From an uncultured Lachnospiraceae bacterium (GTDB lineage: Bacteria > Bacillota > Clostridia > Lachnospirales > Lachnospiraceae), in NCBI GenBank assembly GCA_947167155.1, contig CAMVHB010000006.1, positions 1 through 64,000 of the forward strand: a DNA stretch of 64,000 bases, in the 5' to 3' direction. The notes under the pieces were generated by a model, which saw only the letters and a list, made by a program, of their open reading frames with translations, was not told where the DNA came from and ran no database searches. Every line of letters starts with the position of its first letter. The first letter of the stretch is position 1. The translations under genes and the position numbers were made by a program. Positions 1-9,160 of this stretch are shown one piece after another.

Positions 1-463
1 CATGACGCAGAGCGGATATCTCCTGACAAAGCTGCAGAGTCTCCTCTGGTCTTATCCCGAATTTGGATATTTCGCCGGAGGCATTGATCTCTAAAAGTAT
101 GTCTGAAACGCAAGAGCCTCCTTTCAGCTTGTTGGTTTGAACTTCAATTTCCTCTGCAAGCCTTAAACTGTCAACCGAATGTATGAGAGTGGTTTTGCCT
201 GCAATATATTTGACCTTATTTCTCTGAAGATGACCTATGAGATGCCATTTGATATCCTTTGGAAGAACTTCGATCTTTCCTGTAAGCTCCTGGACCTTAT
301 TCTCTCCGAAGTCCCTGCAGCCTGCATCATAAACCTCCTGAAGTTCTTTTGGTTCATGCATCTTCCCCACTGCTATCAATGTAACGTCCGTTGGCTTTCT
401 GCCGGAACGTATCGCTGCTGCTGCCACTTTTTCAAGAACGTTTGAATAATTGTCTTTTAACAT
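1..463 (-). CDS. YggS-family PLP homeostasis protein (C-terminus beyond window start)
   Basis: Reverse-strand translation begins MLKDNYSNVLEKVAAAAIRSGRKPTDVTLIAVGKMHEPKELQEVYDAGCRDFGENKVQEL...WHLIGHLQRNKVK, typical of YggS/PROSC; partial at window edge. Confidence 0.93.
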   Translation of the reverse strand, partial: MLKDNYSNVLEKVAAAAIRSGRKPTDVTLIAVGKMHEPKELQEVYDAGCRDFGENKVQELTGKIEVLPKDIKWHLIGHLQRNKVKYIAGKTTLIHSVDSLRLAEEIEVQTNKLKGGSCVSDILLEINASGEISKFGIRPEETLQLCQEISALRH

Positions 464-507
464 TTTTTCCTCCTACATCTGAAGATCATGCTTCGCATGG
501 TTCATCC

Positions 508-1890
508 TCAATATATTATGCTTCCATCTTTTATGTTTTTGGCATTCAGCGCTATATGGTCATAAAGCGCTATGCCGTAATTTGTTCCGGATTCCACTAT
601 GCTGTAATCCTCATTGGAAAACAGGACTTTGATGATCTTGAAAACAGCATAGCCCTTGTTTACATTGAACACGCCTTCCTTTTCGTCATTTCTGGAGCCC
701 ACGGAGAAAGTCTGTGTTGTGCCGTCTTTGATAAGAATATCTCCATTTTTCAGCTTTGAATCATCAGTATAGCAGTATTCTTCATCGTCATAATAAATGG
801 TGGGCGTCACAAACAACGGATCACCTGTTTCAGGATCATTTTTTACTATGACCCCGCTTTCATTTGTATCCCCTCCCGAAGTAAAGAAATCCTTCGGAAT
901 TGCGAAGAAGGTCTTCTTCGTGATCGAAGAATTAGGTATCTTAAGCCCCTTCTTCTCATCAAGCATCAGAGTCACATAAAGATAACGGTAATCCGCGTAA
1001 CGATCCATCGAATCATCGAATGTCAGTATGAGCACGGGCTGCTCGTCTATCCGGATAAGCTTTACCTGTCCGGTTGCATCATTTCCGTCAGCAGAAAACC
1101 TTACCGTGAGGTAGGACGAGTCCTTTATCGTCTCATATGTTTCTTCGGAGATCTGCATTGCTATCGACCAGTCATCATTTGTGATAAGTCGATACAAAGG
1201 ATCCCCGGTTTTTATATCCCTGTCATTTCCGAAAGAAGAGCTTTTGTAGGTATTATCCTTGAGTATATCAAGGGTAAGTCCTTCTTCATTGAGGTTCTCC
1301 ATCCCGTCATAGGATAATGAAAGAAGGCCTGGCCTTATTGCATAATAAGAATGAAAGGAACCGCTTGCCTCTGCAGATTGTATGGCACCTTCGTTTTCCA
1401 GAGCGGCTTTTCTTCCGTAGGCAGTAGAAAGATTTTCGGAGAGCTTCGTCATGAATGGATAGATTTCATGGAAGCTCTTGTCTGAGAAGGATGAAACAAA
1501 ATCAAAGATCGTATCCTTTGCAACGGATAGTTCTGATGCGCTTAAGGTATAACCGCTGCTCTTTGCGGAAAGGGTATCGGCAAGACTGCCCACGGAATCA
1601 ACGGCACAGATAAGGGATTTTACTCCTGCCCTGCTCCTGTTCCCGGAAAAATAAATACAGCGACCGTCCTCATCGGAATTCACAATAAGTTCCTGCCTCA
1701 AGGCGACGGCACGGTAGAAGTTGTCCTGTGTAATGCTCCCTTCAGTTACTTCGTAGTATTTCACGGAGCTTTTTGAAAAATATGAAAAGATGTGAAATAC
1801 AACATAGGCAAGTACAAAAAGTGCGATAATGAGACCTATGTTCAGCTGGACCTTTCTATGAAATTTAACTATGTTTGCTGTTTCCTTCAA
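508..1890 (-). CDS. HlyD-like membrane-anchored protein, TTG start with strong SD (AAAGGAAGG)
   Basis: 460 aa ORF with one N-terminal TM segment and extracytoplasmic region resembling HlyD-like proteins next to yggS. Confidence 0.7.
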   Translation of the reverse strand: MKETANIVKFHRKVQLNIGLIIALFVLAYVVFHIFSYFSKSSVKYYEVTEGSITQDNFYRAVALRQELIVNSDEDGRCIYFSGNRSRAGVKSLICAVDSVGSLADTLSAKSSGYTLSASELSVAKDTIFDFVSSFSDKSFHEIYPFMTKLSENLSTAYGRKAALENEGAIQSAEASGSFHSYYAIRPGLLSLSYDGMENLNEEGLTLDILKDNTYKSSSFGNDRDIKTGDPLYRLITNDDWSIAMQISEETYETIKDSSYLTVRFSADGNDATGQVKLIRIDEQPVLILTFDDSMDRYADYRYLYVTLMLDEKKGLKIPNSSITKKTFFAIPKDFFTSGGDTNESGVIVKNDPETGDPLFVTPTIYYDDEEYCYTDDSKLKNGDILIKDGTTQTFSVGSRNDEKEGVFNVNKGYAVFKIIKVLFSNEDYSIVESGTNYGIALYDHIALNAKNIKDGSIIY

Positions 1891-1910
1891 GAATTGCCTT
1901 CCTTTAAGAA

Positions 1911-1947
1911 GCGCCCGGCAGAAAGGATTTTCTTTCTGTCAGGCGCC
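1911..1947 (-). terminator. Long imperfect hairpin between the P-loop gene and the HlyD-like gene (terminator, attenuator or processing site)
   Basis: GCGCCCGGCAGAAAG-gatttt-CTTTCTGTCAGGCGC arms of 15 nt with one wobble and one mismatch; no strong U-tract. Confidence 0.4.
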
Positions 1948-1984
1948 AAAATAATTATCATTTCAGATCAGATTCAAAGAAGAT

Positions 1985-2407
1985 TCATAAAGCCGCAATA
2001 ACAGCAGACTTGACTGATTCGGGAAGATCTTCACATTTTTTCGAGACAGAGAGGAGAAAATCCGTTTCGAACTTTTCTGACAGTGCTTTCAGCTTTTCAA
2101 CAGCATCTGCGAGGCTGTCTGCATCATCAACAAAAGCCGTTGTAAGAAAGCTGTCGAGATATATCTTTTCAATATCCCTGTTTGATGAGATGATGCCTGA
2201 AACAAAGCCCAAAAACTCGCCCGTCGTCGACATATCAAAATCTTCCATGTTTATGAGACGCACCCTGGAATCAAGATCGAACATATGATGATTGTTCTTG
2301 TCGATGAAGATCAGGCTGCCGCCGCATTTCTTAAGATCCTCGTGAACCTTGTCAAGAAGTACCCTTGTTTTCCCTTTTCCCTTCTCACCGGTGATAATTT
2401 CAACCAT
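1985..2407 (-). CDS. Small P-loop (Walker A) hypothetical protein
   Basis: 140 aa, MVEIITGEKGKGKTR matches GxxxxGKT; no clear family recognised. Confidence 0.7.
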   Translation of the reverse strand: MVEIITGEKGKGKTRVLLDKVHEDLKKCGGSLIFIDKNNHHMFDLDSRVRLINMEDFDMSTTGEFLGFVSGIISSNRDIEKIYLDSFLTTAFVDDADSLADAVEKLKALSEKFETDFLLSVSKKCEDLPESVKSAVIAAL

Positions 2408-2507
2408 AACTGCCCTCCTTCAAAAGCATTTTTCTTTAATGGAAAAACCCTTACAGAATTTGATTTTAGACTATATGAAAGCAAAAAACAATGTCTTTTA
2501 GCTTTTT

Positions 2508-3518
2508 TCAAGTGGATGGTGTTTTCGCGTAATAAAGTATCTCACGCATCAGCAGATAAAGATTTACCCTGGCATCAGCTCCGTAAACCATTGAGATGAT
2601 GTCATGACCTGCTTCGTTCTTTGAGTAGATCACCAGGCAGTATTTGGCAGCGCCCGTAGTTCCAGACTTTCCACCTATTACATCAATCCCTGCCGGATCA
2701 TCCTCACTTCCGCTTACATAGCGGACAGTATTTCTCCAGGTCTTTTCAACCTTATTTCCGTCCTTGTCCGTATATTTGCAAAGATAACTCGGTGACTGTA
2801 TGACATCGGTAAAATCCTGATACCGCAGAGCTTCATTAAAGATAAGATACATATCATATACAGTCACGAAGTGGTTCGTATCCTGAAGACCGTGAGGATT
2901 TACGAAGTGCGAATGTGTAGCGCCAAGAGACTGAGCCTCCTTGTTCATGAGCTCAGCGAAGGCCTCTACGGAGCCGCTGACACCCTCTGCTATTGCTATG
3001 GCAGCGTCATTTCCACTTGGAAGCATTAGTCCGTAAGAAAGCTGTCTGATGGTAAGCTGATCGCCGACATGAAGCCCGGCAACAGATGAGTCTGAATCAA
3101 TATTCTGGATGTTCTCACTGACAGTCACTGTCTTTGAAAGATCACCATGCTTTATCGCGCAAAGGAGAGTCATTATCTTTGTAGTGGAGGCAGGATAGAC
3201 CTTCTTGAAGATATCCTGTTTGTAAAGAGTCTCCTTTGTGGTTGCATCAAAGACTCCGGCGGCCATGGCGACATATGCATGAACCTTGTCATCATGCAGA
3301 TTTTCTCCGTCGGTGACACAGAGATTGTCAGCAAAGAATATGCTCTCTTCCTCGGGTCTTCTTACTATCCCGTATCCGGTAAGGGCAGAGGCGCTGTCAA
3401 AAGAATCGGGAACACTCGTATTTGTCCCGCAACCCGGAAGAAACAGGGATGAAAACAATATCCCTGCCGAGAGAACAACGACCTTTATTTTTTTACTTAT
3501 ACATTTCACGCCACTCAA
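2508..3518 (-). CDS. D-alanyl-D-alanine carboxypeptidase (DacF-like), probable lipoprotein
   Basis: Motifs STTK (SxxK), SGN, KSGTT; N-terminal hydrophobic segment ending FLPGC; TTG or GTG start. Confidence 0.9.
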   Translation of the reverse strand: MSGVKCISKKIKVVVLSAGILFSSLFLPGCGTNTSVPDSFDSASALTGYGIVRRPEEESIFFADNLCVTDGENLHDDKVHAYVAMAAGVFDATTKETLYKQDIFKKVYPASTTKIMTLLCAIKHGDLSKTVTVSENIQNIDSDSSVAGLHVGDQLTIRQLSYGLMLPSGNDAAIAIAEGVSGSVEAFAELMNKEAQSLGATHSHFVNPHGLQDTNHFVTVYDMYLIFNEALRYQDFTDVIQSPSYLCKYTDKDGNKVEKTWRNTVRYVSGSEDDPAGIDVIGGKSGTTGAAKYCLVIYSKNEAGHDIISMVYGADARVNLYLLMREILYYAKTPST

Positions 3519-3888
3519 GATCTCCTCTGTCTAATGATTTGATAAGAAGCTCAGCCGTCGCAAGGTTCGTTGCGAGCGGTATGTTGTGAGCATCGCAGAG
3601 CTTTACGATAGAGTTCACATCAGGCTCCTGGGACTTCTGCTTCAGGGGGTCACGAAGAAAGATCACAAGGTCAATGTTGTTGTGCTCAATCTGGCTACCA
3701 AGCTGCTGGGTTCCTCCGAGATGTCCCGGAAGGAAACGGTGTAGCTTTAAGGAAGTGACCTCCTCTATAAGCCGTCCGGTTGTTCCCGTCGCAAAGAGAT
3801 TGTGCTTTGCGAGGATGCTGCTGTAGGCTATGCAGAAATTCTGCATAAGTTTCTTTTTCGAATCGTGAGCAACAAGTCCTATATTCAT
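3493..3888 (-). CDS. Methylglyoxal synthase family protein (catalytic residues altered)
   Basis: NIGLVAHDSKK...YATGTTGRLIEE...GHLGGTQQLG...IDLVIFLRDP...EPDV...NIPLATNLATAE matches MgsA fold. Confidence 0.88.
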   Translation of the reverse strand: MNIGLVAHDSKKKLMQNFCIAYSSILAKHNLFATGTTGRLIEEVTSLKLHRFLPGHLGGTQQLGSQIEHNNIDLVIFLRDPLKQKSQEPDVNSIVKLCDAHNIPLATNLATAELLIKSLDRGDLEWREMYK

Positions 3889-3920
3889 GATACCTCCTTC
3901 TAATTCCCCCTGAAGAAGTG

Positions 3921-5060
3921 TCAGAACTTCAATGGCTTCATCTCATCTATATAGGTCTTTTTCGGCTGTATCCCCACATTCAGCACAAGTCCTATCCCTA
4001 TGTAAAGGGTGATGAGCGAGGTCAGGCCATAGCTTACAAATGGAAGCGGAAGCCCTGTGTTCGGTAACAACCCCGTAACGACTGAAATGTTTACGAAGCT
4101 TTGTATGGCTATAAGTGACGCGACTCCGACGCATATTATCTTTCCGGCCATATCCTTTGCCTTCTTTGTCATCCGAAGTATCTCAAAGGAGATGAGGAAC
4201 AGTAGTATGATGATCGCTACAGCTCCTATGAAGCCAAGTTCTTCACCCGCTACCGCAAAAATAAAATCCGTATGTGGCTCGGGAATGAAATTCCCGTTTT
4301 TCACTGAATAGGCAGAGGTATTGTAAAGCCCCTTTCCAAGCATCTGTCCTGAACCTATCGCCATGATGGAATTCTGCTGCTGATAGGCGTCACCGGGATA
4401 TTCGGCGGGATGAAGCCATGCAAGTATACGTCTGTCCTGATAGCTCTTCAGAAGGGATTTTCCCTGAAGCTCAAGAACCAGAAAGAGAACGATCGCAGGA
4501 ACTGTCACTCCAAGAACCGCAACCACTATCTTGTATGTAAGACCAGCCGCAAAAAACATCATCGCGATAGTGAGAAATGTCACGATCGTAGTCGAAAGAT
4601 CAGGCTCCCTTATTATGAGAACGAGAGGTATGGCTGCAAGGATGGCTGTCTTAAGCAGGGTCTTTGGTTTGTTGATATCCTCCTCATGCTTCATGAAATA
4701 GAAAGCAAAAAATAATATGAGAAGAAGCTTTGCAAATTCGGAAGGCTGAAAGGTAAAGCCGCCTATCCTAAGCCATCTGGTGGCACCGGTTCCTGCATTG
4801 TAGCCGTATGGGGTGAAAACCGCAAGGAGCAATATTCCGGCTATGATGTAGTATACCCACGAGAACCTGATCACCAGAGAATAATCGATAAGAGCGACCA
4901 CAGTCATTATGATGACGCCGACGATCATTCCGATTATCTGCTTGTTCTTGTAGTCCTCACCTCCTGCGGAGCCAATGACCAGAACACCGATAATTGTGAT
5001 GAGTATGCAGTATACAATCAGCCTTATATTGATATATCTGAATTTGTAGTTTCGAAACAT
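3921..5060 (-). CDS. rodA: Rod shape-determining protein RodA (SEDS family)
   Basis: 379 aa multi-TM SEDS protein, GGEDYKN..., PFVSYGLTSLI; located with mreBCD/PBP2. Confidence 0.92.
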   Translation of the reverse strand: MFRNYKFRYINIRLIVYCILITIIGVLVIGSAGGEDYKNKQIIGMIVGVIIMTVVALIDYSLVIRFSWVYYIIAGILLLAVFTPYGYNAGTGATRWLRIGGFTFQPSEFAKLLLILFFAFYFMKHEEDINKPKTLLKTAILAAIPLVLIIREPDLSTTIVTFLTIAMMFFAAGLTYKIVVAVLGVTVPAIVLFLVLELQGKSLLKSYQDRRILAWLHPAEYPGDAYQQQNSIMAIGSGQMLGKGLYNTSAYSVKNGNFIPEPHTDFIFAVAGEELGFIGAVAIIILLFLISFEILRMTKKAKDMAGKIICVGVASLIAIQSFVNISVVTGLLPNTGLPLPFVSYGLTSLITLYIGIGLVLNVGIQPKKTYIDEMKPLKF

Positions 5061-5749
5061 TATTTTCTACCGGACAAAGCCCCGTTTTTTAAAGGCTCGA
5101 TCATAAGCTCATTTTCAAGCAGGAAAACAGCCTTGGGTTGCAGAGGCTCATCCTTTGAAAACAGTTTTTTCTTTTGAACCTCATGAAACGCTTCTTTTTT
5201 GTCTGCTATCGAAATATCATCGGAATCAAAGAAAAGCGCTGAAACAAAAGCTTTCTTTTCTCCTCTCACACCCGCATGACAGCTTCCTTTTACCCCGCCC
5301 ATCACTATGATGTTTCCGGCTGCTTCAACTTTGGCGTCTTCTTTCACATCTCCGAGGATCACTACGGAGGAATCGCTTTGTACATCACGGCCGGGTTTGA
5401 CAGAGCCGGTTACCACTTTTGCGTTCTCAAGGATATTCTCGGAAAAGAACCTGTCGGAAAGTTCAAGCATACGCTTGTCCTTAACAAGGTTTAAGTCTTC
5501 ATCTATGACAAGGGTAATCCTTATCAAGGAGTTTAATTCTATGCATTCACAGATCCCTCTCATCTCTTCTTCGGAAATGACCCTTCCGGAAAACATAACG
5601 GGAAGAGCTACATCGCCGAAGAAATCGCTTGATTCCGCGAATCTTCTGCAGACGCTTCTGCAAAGGTCATCAAAGGGAGCATTAGGATCAAGATAAAGGT
5701 TGATCCCGTCTTTCATGCTTTTTATGACACAGTAATCATTGTTTGCCAT
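5060..5749 (-). CDS. minC: Septum site-determining protein MinC
   Basis: C-terminal beta-helix repeats GRDVQSDSSVVILGDVKEDAKVEAAGNIIVMGGVKGSCHAG. Confidence 0.88.
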   Translation of the reverse strand: MANNDYCVIKSMKDGINLYLDPNAPFDDLCRSVCRRFAESSDFFGDVALPVMFSGRVISEEEMRGICECIELNSLIRITLVIDEDLNLVKDKRMLELSDRFFSENILENAKVVTGSVKPGRDVQSDSSVVILGDVKEDAKVEAAGNIIVMGGVKGSCHAGVRGEKKAFVSALFFDSDDISIADKKEAFHEVQKKKLFSKDEPLQPKAVFLLENELMIEPLKNGALSGRK

Positions 5750-5772
5750 AGCACATTCCTTTGTAAAAATGA

Positions 5773-8628
5773 TCAGTCTTCTGTCCTGTTGTTTGTCGAG
5801 AGGTCGAAGGCCTCGGTGCCAACCTGATTTTTGTACTCTTCATAACCAAAGGCGACACCGAATATTCTTTTTGCGCAGTCTGCGGCGTTGTGAGAAGTGT
5901 AACCGAAGGGAATCCTTACCGCAAGACTTAATGAAGGCGATTGTGACGGAGCGTAACCGATGAAAAGCGAATGATTCGGTCTGGTCCTTGATTCCTGAGC
6001 AGTTCCTGTCTTTCCGGAGCATTCCACGGGGAAATTGTCAAAGGTATTCAGATCTTCAACAACCTGCCGCATACCAATATGTATGGCGTCCCACCCTGTC
6101 TGATCAAGCACATCCACATGGGATTCCTTTTCCGAACCAAAGTTTTGAAGCACGCTGCCGTCAGGACTCGTGATGCTCCGAAGGAGGGAAAGCCTGTATA
6201 CATCCCCCGAGGTCGAAAGAGCCGTCACATATCTCGCCAGTGAGATTGTCGTGAAGTTGTTGTCTGACTGTCCGATAGCCGCCATGACAGGGTATTGGGT
6301 TGCAATATGAGGTGTCTTTTCATCGGTCTCTATTCCGGTCTTTCTGTCAAGTCCAAATAGCGATGCATATTCCTGGATCTTGGCGATACCGTTCCTGTCA
6401 TTGTAGTTTTCCGATCCGGCAAGTCTCCAGCCCACCTCATAGAAGAAATAATTGCAGGAATCCTTTATTGCGTCGGAAAGCTTTTCCTCTTCATGATTAC
6501 TGGGATAGATCCAGCACCGGGGTCTGTTTGACACCTTTTCAAATATGCCCTCGTCCTCAATGACTGTCTCTGTATCTATCACATGCTCTGAAAGCCCGGC
6601 CGTCGCGGTAACAAGCTTGAAGGTAGAGCCGGGAGCTGTTGACTGCTGGGTTGCGTGATTGTAAAGAGGCGAGGCTCCGCTTGTTACAAGATAATTATAA
6701 TAATCACTCTGAACCTTGTTTGCGAGCTTGTTCGTGTCGTAACCGGGATATGAGACGCAAGCCAGAAGGCTTCCGTCCCTCGGATCTATGATGACACAGG
6801 AGGCTGAGCAGGGGTCCAATGCAAGCTGCCCCGGAGTGATCTCCAGAGACTTGAGTTTATCCTTTATGAAATCATAGGAACTGACTTTTCCTGAAAGGAC
6901 GTCCTGTCGGTCCTCTTCATTATACTCAAGTATACCCTGATCGTAGAGGATGGCGCAAAGTTCATTTCCTGTTACGATATCCCCTCTTACTGCATATTCA
7001 TTCATAAGCCTGTCAAAATCTCTGTCATCGGTAAGGGATTGGATTATATAATCAACGAGGTTTAAGTACATCTCGTTCGAGTCTGCGTATTTTTTTCCTG
7101 TCTCATAGGCATTGATATCTATCCAGTCTTTGCTGATGCAGTATTTAAGGTACTCTCCCACCGAGAGTTTCTGATCCTGCCAGGCTTTCTGAGTCTCGTC
7201 CGACTCGTCTATAGCCTCTGAGACAAGGACATTCTTGGCTTTCAGGTCTTTTATGATGTAGGTGGAATAGTTCTGGTATTCGTCGGTAAGCTCGCCGTAA
7301 ACCTCGGGTTCTTCGTTCAGAAGGTCATCCTTTAATTTTGAAAGGGTTTCGTCCTTTTTTCGTGCCAGCTTGTTGTAGACCTCCTTTTCAAGCTCTGATG
7401 CATCTTCATTTCCCATCTTTCTTACTGAAATCAGACCGTTCTTCAGGAATGAAACATACGCATCATATACAGGGATCAGGATATCAGATGCATCCTTCTC
7501 GGGGTCGAGCTTGTACTCTCTTATGTCCTTCAGTTTGGAGCATACTATTCCGGCGACCTCCTGTTCGAGCAGATCATATACATCGGACTGGAGTTTGACA
7601 TCGATCGACATATAAGCCGAGTTCCCGGGGACAGGAGCGTTGTAGGAAGCCTTTTCTATCTCATTTCCCACATAGTCGACATATACAGTCTCATTTCCTT
7701 TCCTTCCCGAAAGCTGTTCGTTCAGATACTGCTCTATTCCGCTCTTTCCAACCACATCAGTAAGAGAATAGATGTTTTTGTTGTTGGGGTCAGCTTCGAT
7801 CAGGTCGTTATACTCCTCTGCGGATATCGTTCCGGTATAACCGATGAGATTTGACATACACTCTGCGTAATCATACTGGCGCATGGAATCCTCCCGGACA
7901 TTAACTCCGGTGAGGGTTGCCTGATTCTCCTTGATATATGCTACTGAACGCTCATTGACATCAGTTGCGATCACGGTATCTATGTATTTCTGGAACTGAT
8001 GCAGCCACATAGCATAACGGACAACGCATATCTTGTACCGCATCGATTCCTCATACTGATCGGATATACTGTAACGCTTATCGTAAAGATATTTCATGAT
8101 ATCATCGGCTGATACGGTCTTCTCATCAAAGCCGCCGGTCTTGTTGTATGAAAGGTCATGTGCCAGGGAGTGCCCGAACACGTCTGCCCTGAACCTGAGG
8201 AGTGAAGTACTGGATGAATTGAAACGGTAATTTCCGTCGGATATCATTGAAATCCCGAAATCATTGTCTATCTCGTCCCCGCATCTCTCAAGATTCGATA
8301 TGATCTGATAGAGTTCCTCGTTCAGAAGAGCGTTCTTTTTCTTCGTTGACTCGTACGAACCGGAGTCCACTATGGTTACAGAATAAGAAAGCCTATTGTA
8401 GGCAAGCAATACTCCATTTCTGTCATATATGTTCCCTCGTGTTGCGGGAAGGCTTTCAGTCCTTTCCGTCAGAAGATTATAGCTGCTCTGATATTTTTCC
8501 CCGTTCATTATCTGAAGATAATATAGTCTTCCTATCAGGACGGCAGTAAACAACAGAAAGACCACGAGGATCACGAGGCCTCTTTTTTGAAAAAACTTTT
8601 CTTTAATTAGTGTAAAAAACTCAGACAA
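5773..8628 (-). CDS. Penicillin-binding protein 2 (class B PBP) with a large insertion
   Basis: 951 aa; N-terminal TM, TRGNIYDRNG, STAPGSTFK (SxxK), SCN, SGKTGTAQ; downstream of mreD. Confidence 0.93.
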   Translation of the reverse strand: MSEFFTLIKEKFFQKRGLVILVVFLLFTAVLIGRLYYLQIMNGEKYQSSYNLLTERTESLPATRGNIYDRNGVLLAYNRLSYSVTIVDSGSYESTKKKNALLNEELYQIISNLERCGDEIDNDFGISMISDGNYRFNSSSTSLLRFRADVFGHSLAHDLSYNKTGGFDEKTVSADDIMKYLYDKRYSISDQYEESMRYKICVVRYAMWLHQFQKYIDTVIATDVNERSVAYIKENQATLTGVNVREDSMRQYDYAECMSNLIGYTGTISAEEYNDLIEADPNNKNIYSLTDVVGKSGIEQYLNEQLSGRKGNETVYVDYVGNEIEKASYNAPVPGNSAYMSIDVKLQSDVYDLLEQEVAGIVCSKLKDIREYKLDPEKDASDILIPVYDAYVSFLKNGLISVRKMGNEDASELEKEVYNKLARKKDETLSKLKDDLLNEEPEVYGELTDEYQNYSTYIIKDLKAKNVLVSEAIDESDETQKAWQDQKLSVGEYLKYCISKDWIDINAYETGKKYADSNEMYLNLVDYIIQSLTDDRDFDRLMNEYAVRGDIVTGNELCAILYDQGILEYNEEDRQDVLSGKVSSYDFIKDKLKSLEITPGQLALDPCSASCVIIDPRDGSLLACVSYPGYDTNKLANKVQSDYYNYLVTSGASPLYNHATQQSTAPGSTFKLVTATAGLSEHVIDTETVIEDEGIFEKVSNRPRCWIYPSNHEEEKLSDAIKDSCNYFFYEVGWRLAGSENYNDRNGIAKIQEYASLFGLDRKTGIETDEKTPHIATQYPVMAAIGQSDNNFTTISLARYVTALSTSGDVYRLSLLRSITSPDGSVLQNFGSEKESHVDVLDQTGWDAIHIGMRQVVEDLNTFDNFPVECSGKTGTAQESRTRPNHSLFIGYAPSQSPSLSLAVRIPFGYTSHNAADCAKRIFGVAFGYEEYKNQVGTEAFDLSTNNRTED

Positions 8629-9160
8629 TTATCTTTGTCTCCCTTTGCTTCTGTTTTCCCATGAAATTGTATATCAAGAGAAGCGGCACATACAAAGCAA
8701 CCATTACAAGCATTGTATATACAGCCTCCGGAAGGATGATACTCTTGATATAAAAAAGAACATCTGTCTTTTGCCTTGTGAAAAACAGGAAAAAATAGAT
8801 CACAAAGCCATATATGATATCTGAAAGTCCCGTAAAGAGCAGGGGCAGTTTCAGATCCTCACCAAAGAAGAATTTCCTGAAGGAACCGTTCAAAAAGCCT
8901 ATGTAAAGATAAAGTAGGGCATACATCCCAAAATACTGTCCATGCATGAGGTCAAGGAGTATTCCGGAAAAGAAGCCGACGAGCATGCCTTCGAGCGCTC
9001 CGTTTGAAAAACCCGCAAAACAGACCAGGATAATGACACAGTTTGGAGTGATACCTCCAAGAGCAAGATGCGGAAATACCGACTCCTGAAGGAGAAATAT
9101 CAGTGCTATAAGCCCTGCTGTAATCAGTACTCTTTTTAAAATGTGTCGAAAGGAACTCAT
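8621..9160 (-). CDS. mreD: Rod shape-determining protein MreD
   Basis: 179 aa multi-TM protein between mreC and PBP2. Confidence 0.88.
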   Translation of the reverse strand: MSSFRHILKRVLITAGLIALIFLLQESVFPHLALGGITPNCVIILVCFAGFSNGALEGMLVGFFSGILLDLMHGQYFGMYALLYLYIGFLNGSFRKFFFGEDLKLPLLFTGLSDIIYGFVIYFFLFFTRQKTDVLFYIKSIILPEAVYTMLVMVALYVPLLLIYNFMGKQKQRETKIIV

